From NCBI GenBank assembly GCA_023238725.1, contig CM041533.1, positions 22,162,176 to 22,226,175 of the forward strand: a stretch of 64,000 nucleotides of DNA, given 5' to 3'. Origin of the DNA: Scortum barcoo (lineage: Eukaryota > Chordata > Actinopteri > Centrarchiformes > Terapontidae). The notes under the pieces are model-generated. The model saw only the letters and a program-made list of their open reading frames with translations. It did not search any database and was not told the DNA's origin. The position numbers were made by a program, and so were the translations under genes. Shown piece after piece: positions 1 through 12,385 of the stretch (position 1 is the first letter of the stretch; every line of letters starts with the position of its first letter).

Positions 1-230
1 AAGTACATCTTAACACATGCCCTTCAAGAGAACAAGTCTCAAAATAAGGACCCACAGCATTTGACATCATACTTAAGTGGTGCACATTCCCACAACACAT
101 TTGCAAGAAGTCAAATTACAATTAATAACAACAATTCAGGACAACTGGCAGTGTCCCACTTGCATACAAAACAGATACTGGTTGTATTTGCCATTTCAAG
201 TCTCGTACTGTTTTGTCTTTGAATCTAAAG

Positions 231-1750
231 GTATTGGACTGGACGATATGTTCATCATGATCTCATGCTGGCAGAGGACCCGTGTTCTGGACAGCATCCC
301 CGACCGGCTGGCTAACACCTACAGGGAGGCTGCCGTCTCCATCTCCGTCACCACCCTGACCGACGCGCTGGCTCTCTTCCTGGGCTGCAGGTCACCCTTT
401 GGTTCAGTCCAGTCCTTCTGCCTGTATGCTGGAATTTCTATTTGCTTCTGCTACTTGTACGGGATCACATTTCTGGGTGCGTGCATGGCTTTGAATGGAC
501 AGAGAGAAGCAGGGAACAAACACTGGTTCACCTGTGCCAAAATCCCAGAGGACTTACCATCAAGGCACTCAAAAGCTTTCAGTATCTGCTGTGTTGGGGG
601 GAGCTACGATCAGATCACTGAAAAAGAGGAAACTGAGCCCATGAGTCACATTTTCGAGCGGTTCTATGGTCCATTTCTGACACACAAATTGGTGAAAACA
701 TGTGTATTTGTTATTTACACAGGCTATCTGGCTGTTAGTATCTATGGCTGCTTTACCTTAAAAGAAGGTCTCGATATCAGGAATCTGGTTTTGGATGATT
801 CCTACATCATCAACTACTACAACAATCAAAGGCAACACTTTTCTGAATATGGCTGTAACGTGATGGTAGCAGTGAAGCAGCCCTTCCCGTACTGGGAAGA
901 GGACGAACAGAAGCATCTGCGTTCATGCATTTCAAATTTTGAACGTTTGAGCTCTGTCAATGGCACTTTTGCTTGGTTTCTGTCCTTTCAGCAGTATGCA
1001 AACGCAGCCAGTCTCAATATAAGCTCTCAGGAGGCTTTCCAAACACATCTGCCCCACTTCTTGGAGCTCAACCCCTTTTTCAAACAAGACATCAACTTGA
1101 CTGCGGAAAATGAGATTCAGGCCTCTCGTTTTTTTATTCAGACACTCAACAAAACCACAGTGACAGACATGATGACTGGACTCAGGAGAGTGGCAGAGGA
1201 ATGTCCAGTGGAGGTTCTGGTGTACCATCCTGCTTTCATCTACTTTGACCAGTACACCGTCATCGTGGACAACAGCGTTCAAACCATCCTGGTGGCTGTG
1301 ATCGTGATGTTAGCCGTCTCACTCGTCCTGATACCCAGCCCTCTTTGTTCCGTCTGGGTGGGATTTGCAATTTGTTCGGTCATCGTCGGTGTGACGGGGT
1401 TCATGGCGCTGTGGGGCGTGAACCTGGACTCCATTTCCATGATCAACCTGGTCATGTGCATCGGCTTTTCTGTAGATTTCTCAGCACATATTTCCTACTC
1501 TTTTGTCACTAGCCAGAAGAGCAATGTCAATGAGAAAGCTATAGATGCACTGACCCATTTAGGCTATCCGATACTACAAGGAGCAATGTCCACCATTTTA
1601 GGAGTGGTGGTGCTGTCCATGTCTGGGAGTTACATCTTCAGGACATTCTTCAAGATTGTGTTTCTCGTGATTACATTTGGCCTGCTACATGGCTTAGTTT
1701 TTATTCCAGTGTTTCTGACACTGTTTGGGATCTGTGGGAAGTGGTGTTAA
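231..1750 (+). CDS. ptchd3: Patched domain-containing protein 3-like, terminal coding exon (5' partial)
   Basis: This is the C-terminal part (about 506 residues) of a multi-pass RND/patched-family membrane protein. The open frame extends left to 77, but a pyrimidine-rich tract ending in AG at 229-230 and the start of homology at GIGLDDMF show an intron acceptor, so the exon begins at 231 in the middle of a Gly codon. Order seen: the end of the sterol-sensing-like bundle (GIGLDDMF, then TTLTDALALFLG), two hydrophobic segments, a cytoplasmic loop, one membrane segment, a large lumenal loop with N-glycosylation sequons (NGT, NIS, NLT, NKT), and five closing membrane helices carrying GFSVDFSAH at about 1463-1489, a hallmark of the PTCHD/PTR group. 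The stop TAA is at 1748-1750 and no frame break is seen. Placement next to YME1L1 and ACBD5 agrees with human PTCHD3, a poorly understood protein reported mainly from testis. A related PTCHD paralogue cannot be excluded. Confidence 0.85.
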
Positions 1751-1789
1751 GATAGGGGTGACCTTTTAATTCTTCACACTTTGTGTCTA

Positions 1790-1795
1790 AATAAA
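1790..1795 (+). promoter_or_regulatory. ptchd3: Poly(A) signal of the ptchd3-like gene
   Basis: AATAAA lies 39 bases after the TAA stop, implying a very short 3' UTR. The cleavage site would be at about 1805-1825. Confidence 0.65.
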
Positions 1796-2290
1796 TATAA
1801 TCTCGGATACTGCAGCTCTGCATAATTCTTTTCCACTTTTCAAAAGATGGTGAAACTGAACAGATTTTTGGAAACTGTGTCCAAGTATGTGTTGAAGTCT
1901 GTTTCTCATGAATTTGTTTCTGCTCACCTTAACCTGAAGCTAACCTTACTGCTACCTAAGCATGAGTTAACTTAAGCCCTAATCCAAACAGCAGAGGGGA
2001 GCGCTACAGAAAACGCCACTCTGGCAGGAAGGAAACGCCACAGTAGGAGCAGACTTTGACACAAGACAGGCATTTCAACTGGCAGGCGATTTTGCCCCAA
2101 TAAATACAAAAATCAAAATACACACCAAGGAGAGACAGAGAACGATCAAAATATATTGTTTTGATGAAGTGTAAATCTTGTGCAATGTGTCTAATTTGTG
2201 ACAAAGGTATGAGTTTTGTAAAAAGAAAAAAGTACACTCCTACTCCCCACACACACACACACACACCAAAAATAACTTTTTATCACTTGT
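1796..2290. other. Spacer between two convergent genes
   Basis: This stretch separates the ptchd3-like 3' end (+) from the probable YME1L1 3' end (-). It holds a (CA)n run at 2248-2266 and no convincing ORF. Confidence 0.6.
2248..2266. repeat. (CA)n microsatellite
   Basis: Pure CA dinucleotide run downstream of the YME1L1 poly(A) signals. Confidence 0.9.
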
Positions 2291-4126
2291 TTTTCAGTTT
2301 TTATTTGGAATTCTATTTATTTATTTCAGCTGCACAAACATTCATTAACTTTTGCCATCGCATTGTTGAGAGATGATGTCAATCAACAGAGAGTCATTCG
2401 ACGTGTTCACAGCATAAAAGCATTACTATACATCTATATACAATGATCCCATTATATCCCAAACCTATATACAGCTAAACATGGATAAAAGACCAAAAAA
2501 CAGAAGACAAAGTGTCAAACTGAAGCCAAAAAAAACTGAAAAAAGGTCTAACACTATGTGCATTAATACATAATGCTGGTGGTAATCTTGACAAGAGTTA
2601 TGCCTTCAATGAAATCAATGTTCCAAAAAAGCTAAAATATGGATTACATATGATGTTTCTGCTGTAACTATTTACTTGGAAATTGAGACATTCAACACTG
2701 TAACAGAGATCTAACTGACCACCTGCAATCTCTGTTCAAGAAATGTCATATTTACATCACATAAAGACATCATTTTACAATTAGACTTGCTACAACTTAA
2801 CTTCCTTTACACACAGAGCGTGCCAGTAACACTGAGCACTGGCATCTTTCCTCTGCTGCTCTGTGCAAAATGTGTTGAAACAGAAAGGTACGCAGAGCTA
2901 GATGTGAATAATCTCTCAGTTTTGAAGTGATGACAAAGGAGAATGTGATGGACAATAACTGAGCAAAATGGCTTTGTTGAACTCATTTGCAATTTCAAGA
3001 AAAACTGATATTTCGCTGAGATTTTTCAGAAGCCCAACTCAGACTATTCAAATAAATGAAGCGTCACAGCTTTAAACTCCTGAAGATTCTAGTGCTCTAC
3101 CACTACATAAACACAGCTTGTATTTGATTCATGCTTTTTGAGTCTGAGCAGCAAGTTTTGATCCGTCTGTACGCGCAGCATAAATGACATGAATGACGTG
3201 TACAGTGCACAATTGTATTTTCAATTTGTGCACTTACCCAAAGTGCTGAGACGTTCTAGTTTAACTTTAAACACTTCCTACTTCAAAAGGGGAAAAAAAA
3301 AAAAAAATCACACTCATAGTGCATTCCCCAAAAGGCCGCCTTTAAAAGTAGGTAACGGGGCACAGCGGGACAGGAGACGGTATGTGCATGATCTTCCAAT
3401 CAGACACAAAGACTCAGATGAAAACAAAGTGCGGGACCCCAATCTAAGTTAAAGTGTCGCCTGACCTCGAAGATATACTGGACAAATAACAGATACGAAC
3501 ACAAACACTGGAAGACAGCTGACTGATAGGGGGTTCAGGTTAGTTAATGCCTAGTTGCCATGATTGCACAGCAGCTCTTTGGGTGAAAAGATGCGTGCTG
3601 CTCAGCATTTTTCCCATTCACAGGATACATAGACCTGGTCCAGAAGAGAGTTTGACCCATGTCTTTTTCCAACGATTCACATTAAGAAAAAGGAATCCTA
3701 TCTGGAAGCTGTTTTTACATCTGAGGTGCACAATTACATTCATGTATTATTTCCTCCCACCGACTGATAAAGTGACCTGAGCAACGTTCTTAACATTTGG
3801 CATTTAACCTTTCGTCACATACAATTAACTGTGCAACATTCACCTGCTTCCCCTTGATAATGGGAAGGTCTGTTTCATATAACTACATACCGATGAATGA
3901 TGAATATCAATGAGAATAGACAAAGGTGACAGCATGACGATATGACATCCCACAAGAGCACCTGTCAAGAGACTTTGTGAACGCAGATCACGACTCCTTA
4001 CTCCTCTGCTTGATCCACTGCTCTTGAACGGAGTCTGTCACTCCTTTCATGACCCCTGAGCTCTTAAAATCTGACCCCTTCCCCGTTGCTACCCCCTTTG
4101 TTTGATTGTTGCTGTCCTCGCAAGTT
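2290..4126 (-). other. yme1l1: Probable YME1L1 3' UTR
   Basis: No coding exon is visible between the YME1L1 stop and about 2.3 kb. Three overlapping minus-strand AATAAA signals lie at 2300-2325 (TTTATT on +), so a 3' UTR of about 1.8 kb is likely. It includes an A-rich run near 3292-3307. The extent is inferred; an earlier cleavage site is possible. Confidence 0.45.
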
Positions 4127-7100
4127 TCATCTGGTCTCCAGGGTCTTGCCCTCCAGGACCAGCTGGATTTCTTTGGCATCCAGTGTCTCATACATGAGCA
4201 GAGCATCTGCCAGGTTTTTGTGCTCTTTGGCGTGAGACTTCAGCAGGGCTTTGGCGCGCTCGTAAGATTCCTGGAGGCGGCGAGAGAACAGAAAGTCAGA
4301 GACGGTTTTACAAGAGTTGGTTGGGTTGCTGAGCTGTCCTAAAAAAAAACAAAACAAAACAAAATGACACAGACCTTCAGCAACACCCGGACTTCATGCT
4401 CCACAGCTGCTTGTGTCTCTGGGCTTTGCATCGTCATGTCAGTGTAGGTCATCACACCCAGCTGGGGGGAAAGAAAAGGGAGAAAAAATCATATATGTAA
4501 AATCACAAACAAAATTGCAGACTGTGATGCATGTGCAGTACAAACAGTATGAACAGTATGAGTATCTTTTTTGTTTTTCCAAGATGGCTTACCTTTTCAC
4601 ACATCCCAAATCTGGTCACCATCATCTTAGCGATCTTTGTGGCACTATCAAAGTCGCTTGACGCACCTGGAAAAGAAGAAAAGTTGTCTTCCAGTTCCAA
4701 CCTGCCAACCACCTTTCCTCATGCATGAAAAATCAAGATTCTTCTCTTCTCATAAAAACGTATTTGGATTTCCTGGAGCTTTCAGGAACTCTCTCTTACC
4801 AGTTGTGATGTTGTCATGGCCAAATATAATCTCCTCTGCCACCCGGCCGCCCATACTGACGTCCATCTGGGCAAGCAACTGAGAGCGAGTCTCACTCCAA
4901 CGATCATTCTCTGGGAGCATCGACACCTGAAAGGAAACATTGAGGAGAGGAAGAACGAATGTACAAACTTAATGACAGTTTGCACAGGACCTGGTGTCAA
5001 GGCTTTATATGCAGAAATAAACTACTCCTGGGTTTCCTTACATGTCCCAGACTGGGGCCTCTGGGCATGATAGTGGCCTTGTTGATGGGCATGGCATCTT
5101 TGGTGTAATAAGCTACAATTGCATGGCCTGATTCATGGTAGGCTGTGATCAGCTTGTTCTTCTTGTCTATTTCTGCGCTCCTTCTCTCAGGGCCTTGAAA
5201 AAGAGAAGAGGGAATTAAAAAAAAAAATTAACAAAGTGTTGACACTGAGACAAAGAGAATGAGGATGGTGATTGCAGTCATAATAAATGAACCATACTAG
5301 ATGAAAACATACAGACAATCAGGGTAAGGATTAGTAGGAAGACAAGCATGTACCAACCAGCAAAGCATCCCCATTACTCACCCATGAGGATTTTGTCTTT
5401 AGCAAACTCCAGTTCCTTCATGGTGACCATGTCTTTGCCATCCACTGCGGCCTTCAGGGCAGCCTGGTTGACCAGATTTTCCAGGTCAGCGCCCGAGAAG
5501 CCCACTGTGCCCCGGGCAATAATGCTGGCCTCAATAGCTGTAGAAACAACACGCCAACATCAGCATCAAGGATATCACGGTTTTGAAAAAAACAGTGAGC
5601 CTGCTTGGCTACTGCTGAAGCAAAGTAAACAGCAAACATTCAGCCTGAGAGCGCTCTGTGCTGTGACGATGTGTTCAGTGAGTCAATACAAACAACTATG
5701 AGTACATTTGAAAAATATATAAATGTATTGTGGTTAAATTCAGAATTAGATGCTGGTCTCACACCTGGGTCCACTTTAATCTTCTTCAGATACCAGTTGA
5801 GGATCTCTGTGCGCCCTTTCACGTCTGGTTTGGGGACAGTCACCTGCATGTCAAAGCGCCCTGGGCGGATCAGAGCACTAAAAAAGAAGATCAGCCGGTT
5901 AGTAAAACACACAAACTGTGTAAGCAGAAAACCTGAGAGCTGCAGTCCACTCTTTGTTATTGACAAGCAGAGCTATGACTGAATTTTGTTAACCCTGACA
6001 TTTTTAAACGTGCACTGTCAGCTCTGACATTTGTGCAGGCTATAGTAGCTACCACACAGATAAACATACTTATCCAAAGCCTCTGGGAAGTTGGTTGCAC
6101 CAATAATGATCACACCTTCATTCGGTTTAAACCTACAACAGAAGATCACAGTCAACATGCTGGTCAGTGGCTGCAAAGCAGTAACTCTTGTTGTCTATTT
6201 TCTCAACACAACAACTTGCAGCACACTAATTCATATTTTCAAACACATTGCAGTACTTCCTTTATTTATGCACGTGTGATAAAAGACTGTACAGTTATTA
6301 CTATACTGCCCAATTCGCTTTAATCTTTAATCTAAATTAACTTCTCACTCATTCCATTTCTAAAATGTAAAAACTGTATCAGATCATTTTAGACATTACC
6401 CATCCATCTCCGCAAGCAGTTGATTGATAGTCTGTCTGGAGTAAGGGTGCATTGGAGACTCAATCCTTTTGCCACCCACACTGTCCAGTTCATCAATGAA
6501 GATCACACACGGAGCATTTGCTTTAGCCTCCCCTGGGGAAAAAAGTAATACCACAAATACAACAAACATAAGTACTACAATATTCAGCATGATTGAAATT
6601 TTACACACACGGACCTGATTACTATGGAAGGAAAAGGGAAATGAAAAGGTCGATTTCGATATTTTAATTTTTTAAAAATCTCACTGAAAAGGTTCCTGAT
6701 GCGGCTGGCTCCCACTCCAACGAACATCTCGTCAAACTCGGATCCGGAAGCGTAGTAGAACGGCACATCTGCCTCTCCTGCCACCGCTCTGGCCATTAGT
6801 GTCTTTCCAGTCCCTGGAGGGCCGACTAGTAAAACACCTGAAGTAAAGAGAAGCAAGAAGGAGCGCTGAGTGGAACTGTGCAATCACCAATTCAGCTGGG
6901 ATGTCACCATACTGTAACACATGCAAATGCAGCATTTATGTTGTGAATGTTTCGTACGGCTAAAAATTTAATGGGATAGATAGACCTACCTTTTGGCAGC
7001 TTCCCACCCAAGGCTGTGAACTTCTGTGGGTTTTTCAGGAACTCCACCACTTCCTGCAGCTCGTTTTTAGCTTCCTCCACCCCTTTGACATGCTCAAATG

Positions 7101-10100
7101 TCACATTTTTCATCTGGACGGGGTCCACTGCAGAGTCCAGCCCTGATGTGGTTCGGAACCGCACTGTCCAAAATGGTTAGATTAAAGTTCGAAATCACAC
7201 TGCATGGCACGGTTAATGAACTCAGACTGTGGTTAATGATATCACACACAGGCAAACTGTGTAACACATCTGATTGCATACAGTATATTAGTGCTTCACT
7301 ACTGCAGCTTACAATCCACTGTTGTTGTCTGCAAAGAGTAGCCGCCTCAGTGAAATCAAGTTTGGATCTTCTCTTTGAAGGGTTCAATAAGCATGGATGA
7401 GTTTAACAGGCAAGGCCGAGCTTTATTATTAACATGAATACTTCTATATATTAAAATGTTAAATACTGGAGGTGATTTTATGCATGACATGACATCAAGA
7501 CACAGAGGAGAAAAGGAGCCTTTACCCGATATGAAGGGGGTCTTGGAGATACCATAAAGCCCAACAAGAAGCAGCACCAGCAAGATTAAACGAGTCCTCC
7601 TGAGAGAGTCTAAACAGGAGGAGCAGGCAAACTGAACATCAGTACCACTTAATGATTAATAGTGGCATGATTGAATTAGTGTGTGTTTGTATTAAAACTT
7701 GCCTTGAGTGCGTTGTGTCAAGGCTTGGGCTTTGAGGAAGCCCTCAGCAAAGCCCCTTTTGAAAGAATCCTGCTGTCCATCAGGTATGTTCTTGTTCATC
7801 AACAGGCTGTCCAGACTTTCAACTTCAAAGCCCTTGTCACGTGTCAGGAAACCCTGTAACACAAGGAAAGGTTGATCAGCATAGGTCACAAACCCAGGAT
7901 ACTCCTTTATCACACATTTTACTCTCTCAATTACACTTTGAAAGGGCCAAACACTTAAGGTGCTCCTGCTCTCACTTTATTTTTCAGATTCCTGCAAGGA
8001 CAGAACAGCAAACTTTGTGTTTTCAGGCAACCACAGAGGCAATTTCTGTCAACTATGTAGCTGCATAACTAACATTCACCAACTAAATAAGAAATAAAAC
8101 ATACTACCTATTTCATTTGTGAGTATATGTCTCATTTAAGCTTGTTCTTGTGTGTAGAAGATCATCACCACTCATCTCTGTTTTTAACTAACTAGACAGG
8201 AGAGATAAAAAACTATATTCTGCTTTAAGAGCTGAATATTTTTCAATGTGAAATCTCATCAGAATTATTTTATATTTGTTCCCTTACTTTAATTTTTTAT
8301 TTCACTTCAGTTTTTGAAGTGCATAAGTAATTTTAGTGTTTTGAGCACTTGACTAGTTTTTAATTAAGGTTTAGTGTTAGTTTTCCATAGCATGAGAAAA
8401 GCCCTAATTTATAGTAGTTAAAAGTTAAGATGAAAGACTGCATGACATAAAATATGATTTACAAAACCACTGTTTCTTAAAAAGATCCCACAATGTCCAA
8501 AACAATTCCATAATTCCATAGGACTGTGCTGCTTTGTGCCTGCAACCTGCCATTTTCAAATTTGTATTACTGCCCCACAGTTGTGTTCCCCTGCCAACCA
8601 GTCAAGTTACAGTTTACATCCATGTCGGTCCCTATCATACATGTAGTGAGGACTTTGACAGAATTGAATAAAAAGGTGCTGAGAGCATCTTTATTGCAGA
8701 ATAGAATTTATCACTATATTGACATGATTCCAATGAGTAATGTGAATTCATTGAGAAACAGGCCTTTGCATTTTCCTCTGAAGAACACAATGCCCAGGTC
8801 AGGTGAAAATGTTGCTGCCAGTCAGGCTACACTTACTAGTAAAAACTTTAAAACTGTATCTTTAACATGCTTTTTACATTGAGCATATGCAGGATATTCG
8901 TAATGTAACAAGCACATTAAGTATATTCATAAATTGTTTAAGGATTTGTTTAAGCTCATTAAGCATGTAAATATCTCTGAGTACTTACCTTCATGAAAGA
9001 TGGTGTGAACCCTTCAGTTTCCAGGGGACGTTCAGGGGCAAACTGCAGTCGCCTGGTTTTGCTCTTTAAAGTTTTAAAACCTCTGCTTTGGACCAGCACT
9101 TGAAAAATACAGCAAGTATGATATTTAAACATATTGAGAAACTAACCACGTTTCTAGAGCATATAACTTTACTAAATTAGCATAAATGTTATGAATATAC
9201 AAATAGTTATAGTTTCTTTAACAATGTGCATGTACAAATAGGAAACCATTGATAAAATTGACAATTAACTAGGCCTGTCATTCTCTCAGTAACGGAAGTA
9301 ACGGTTACAAATAACATACAAACCAACTCATTTATTCATAACAACTAAACACAAAGCTCTGGATCAGTGAATAACTATTACAGCACTTCCACATGCTTCA
9401 AATCGAGTTACCTGGCCAGTACTGCAGCTCTGTGCAGACAGACTGAAGAGGTGAAGGGTGCTGCCTGGAAAAAACTGGGGTCGACATGGGCACTGTACCA
9501 TATGAGAAGCCTGGAAACAAACAATAAGGTACAGCTGTTAGCTCTCAAATACATTTAGAGGAAAAAGTGGTATCAGAGGAACTAGTTGCTTGTTAAGACG
9601 GTCACCCAATCCAGAACAAAAATATGAGGTGCAACAGAATGTCATAATGAAACTCTGTGTGTGCTGTAATTTTTAATGCATGATGATGATGATGAAGGGG
9701 TTCTGAGTTCCCAGTTACCTTCTAGCAACGTTAGAAAAGCCAACTCTTAGTTGTTAGTCATTATCAGTAATCTACGTATTTACTGATGCCACAACACAAA
9801 AACCAGCCACACCTATTCAAAGGCGCAGTGTGATAACAAAGATGCACATTCTCACCATGCTTGTTGTAGAAAAAGGAGTGTGTAGAGAGATGTGAGGTTC
9901 TCCAGGCGGTCTGTCCACCCAGAGGAAGGACCGTTTCCTGTGGACTCAAGTGCGGAAACACACGGTTCACCAGCTCATCCAGCTGCAGCGCTCCCAGGTC
10001 TGACAAGCCGAGCTCACGCAGGTTCCACATGGGCTGTATACACACGCACACAGTAACATTTAGTGTACGAGACTTGATTTATGTTCCTCATAAAGCTGTT

Positions 10101-11174
10101 CTGGCAAAGATTTTTGTCAAGAGCGTAACGAGCAGGACTGTCAGTTCAAAAGTTTAAAATTGGTCGCTACATTTTTAATGGAGTGGCACACCTCACACGC
10201 TGTGAGGCTACACAAAAGGTTGCCGCACAGAAACTTTCGAACACAACAAAATGAGATAATCCAGACAGTGAGCAGGGTCTGTGGAGATACAGAGTGAGTG
10301 ATGTGGTGTGCGCTGAGAGTGATGATTGACTTTGGGTATTTTTCTGAGTCTATAGATAGTTTTATAGTAAAGGCCCACACATTACGCCTTAAAATAACCA
10401 CCTCATGCAGATGCATACCTCTGTGCAGTGCAGGTCTGAGTCGGAGACGTGCTCTTTGTGCTGTCTTGATTTGCAGGTGGCACTGCTGCTGCTGCCCACC
10501 GAGCTCTTCATGGAGTGGAGGACATTGATGAGGTTGCTCAGAGGGACAGTCACCTGCGGTCACATGTGATCAACCAGTGAGTCAATGAAGAATTACAGCC
10601 ATGAATGTTATAGCTATCAGGTCACACACAGTGTGAATCCAAAGGCAGCTCATATGGAGGCTGTTGACAGACACACAAGTACAGTTCAGCAACTAGTTAA
10701 AGTCAACACGACATGAATCAAGTTTTTAATAAAGACAGGTATAAATAAAGACAGCAGCCACATACAGATGGTTGTCATTCATGTGCAGAAACGTTGGCTA
10801 ACCTGCTGATTTATTAATATTCAAGCAGTAGTGGCCAAACATGTTGACTATCTGACGCAGTTTCAGCTAAGGACAGTCAACAGCAGCTAGCTTACTGATG
10901 ACTGCTCTCACCGGCCGGAGGCTTAGTTTCTGTTTATTTACGGTTAAACGGACATATGTCAATATTAACAGTGTCCACTGGAGTGACTGTGAATGTGTTT
11001 AAAATATGAAACTATCAAAACTAAAGGTCGACCGCCGCCTCACTCGTAAGAGCCCAAAGCTAAGGTGAAGTTAGCCTAGCAGTCAGAGCTGAGGGGAGCA
11101 AAACAACAACAACAGTGCTAACATTAGCTCGGCCTGACGCCTCTCACCTGCGGCTGGGCGCTCAGAGAAAACAT
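4127..11174 (-). CDS. yme1l1: ATP-dependent zinc metalloprotease YME1L1 (i-AAA protease), complete, 18 coding exons
   Basis: The product is the mitochondrial inner-membrane i-AAA protease, which faces the intermembrane space and is known to process OPA1 and degrade unassembled inner-membrane proteins. Coding exons in transcript order: 11148-11174, 10419-10553, 9856-10033, 9412-9510, 8989-9098, 7703-7853, 7526-7609, 6990-7163, 6685-6837, 6400-6532, 6070-6132, 5765-5877, 5382-5537, 5042-5193, 4800-4926, 4593-4666, 4375-4461, 4127-4270. All phases close, giving 719 aa, close to the 716-aa human isoform. It begins MFSLSAQPQ, followed by a poorly conserved targeting region. One membrane helix lies at about 241-257. 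Walker A GPPGTGKT is at 325-332, Walker B VIFIDE at 380-385, and the second region of homology runs through IIIGATN and LIRPGRFD. The zinc motif HESGH is at 545-549 and the third metal ligand is probably Asp623 in GASSD. All catalytic residues are present. Intron 6 uses a GC donor. Confidence 0.96.
7610..7702 (-). other. yme1l1: GC-AG intron 6 of YME1L1
   Basis: The exon before this 93-base intron ends in CAAG and the intron starts gcaagt on the minus strand. It ends in tttag. Only this GC donor keeps the frame (…RTQ-D-SLRRTR) before the membrane helix exon. The sequence around it is the strong AG|GCAAGT consensus known for functional GC donors. Confidence 0.85.
7854..8988 (-). other. yme1l1: YME1L1 intron 5 (1.1 kb)
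   Basis: This is the largest YME1L1 intron. It is AT-rich and contains no recognisable exon, repeat or RNA gene. Confidence 0.7.
10554..11147 (-). other. yme1l1: YME1L1 intron 1
   Basis: The intron joins the nine-codon first coding exon to VTVPLSN. I see nothing distinctive in it. Confidence 0.7.
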
Positions 11175-11400
11175 CTTTAATCCTCACTGCTGAGACGTAA
11201 CCACACACAATGTCCGCAGAGTTAAACAGCTATCCCTTTGAGTTAAAAGGCCGTGTGACTTTCACTTTGTCTTCCTGCGGCAGGCATAGCGGGACAAACA
11301 GCGCGGCGGCAGACAGGAAGTGAACCGGATGTGACCTCCACGGTGTTGAGACTAATTGAGCATCCCTGTTGAAATCTGTCCACTTTGTTTCTGACTACAG
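11175..11400 (-). promoter_or_regulatory. yme1l1: YME1L1 5' leader and promoter with ETS/GABP-like sites
   Basis: This GC-rich stretch lies just upstream of the ATG at 11174. It contains CAGGAAGTG (11314-11322) and ACCGGATGT (11324-11332) on the + strand, two adjacent ETS-core motifs. GABP (NRF-2) is an ETS factor known to drive nuclear genes for mitochondrial proteins, which suits YME1L1. No TATA box is obvious. The role is inferred from motifs. Confidence 0.45.
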
Positions 11401-11579
11401 TTCCGTTTATCTAGTTTCACTTAATGCAAATAATTCTATTATTATTGTGTTTATTTACTGTAAAATTAGCTAAATGTAATGCTCTCTCTGTAACATTACC
11501 ACTTGTCTCTCACACTCGAGATAAAAAGAAGAGTAAACAAACATTCACACCATCACACGTGTTTTTCCCAAGAATGAGT

Positions 11580-12385
11580 TTATTGCATGTCAAAAGTTGC
11601 TTTATTTGTTTTACAACTGTATATTCTGAAAGTACGACACCCTTATTTAAACTGCATTTTTCTTCATTTTCACTGTACAGCTAACAAGACAAGAATAAAT
11701 ATATAAATATGTACTAGATTGTCCTTACTCCTGCATCTCACCCCTGGCTAGAAGTGCAGCCTTTTCTTTATTGCACTTAAGCCATACAATAAATAACTAC
11801 ACATAAATAACTTTATTTGTCACCATGTCTATTTGGTCTAAAAAGATATGCCCCTAAAATATTTCTAGATTTCCAGACATTAAATATAAAATGTTGATGT
11901 TCTTTGTTGTCGATTGAAAATATAGTTATAAATATAGTTTGACAAAGACATTCAAAGAAAGTTACAAAAACACTGAAACGTACGAGCAATGACCCATGGT
12001 TTAATGTCAACAACTACTGTGTCATCATGAGTTTATTTCAACTAAAGTTTTCTGAGTAAATGTGTTGAATTCTCGGTGATCTGTGAGATAAATATAGTCA
12101 TAAATGAGATCACCACTTAATGCTATGCTAACTGTAAAGAAAATGTGCCAGCATTTCTATAAATCTTCCCTCTCTCAAACACTCCTAATGCTACACTATA
12201 CTGCAGAGTCTCCATTTCAACACGTTTCTGGCAAATTTCTCTAAGGTAGCCCTCTATCTCTACTGGTGCCTAATCACACTCTGTCTGTAGTGCTGGTGGC
12301 TTAAAAAGGCCACAAAGCAACACAAGTGCAACAATTTCATCACAGGTTCACGTTCTTTGACTGATGCTGATGATTGTCAGACAAT
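11580..12385 (-). other. acbd5: Probable ACBD5 3' UTR
   Basis: AT-rich sequence follows the ACBD5 stop. Minus-strand AATAAA signals occur at 11811-11816, 11767-11772, 11601-11606 and 11579-11584. Which is used cannot be told, so the UTR is about 0.55-0.8 kb. Confidence 0.5.

Noticed and set aside
77..230. Upstream extension of the ptchd3-like open frame
   Set aside because: It does not resemble a patched-family sequence and is followed by a pyrimidine tract and AG at 229-230, so it is read as intron.
8526..8882. A 118-codon open frame, antisense in YME1L1 intron 5
   Set aside because: No recognisable protein features; consistent with chance in AT-rich DNA.
11175..12385. Search for MASTL, expected between YME1L1 and ACBD5 from human gene order
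   Set aside because: No kinase motifs or exons are seen in the interval, which is filled by the YME1L1 promoter and ACBD5 3' UTR.
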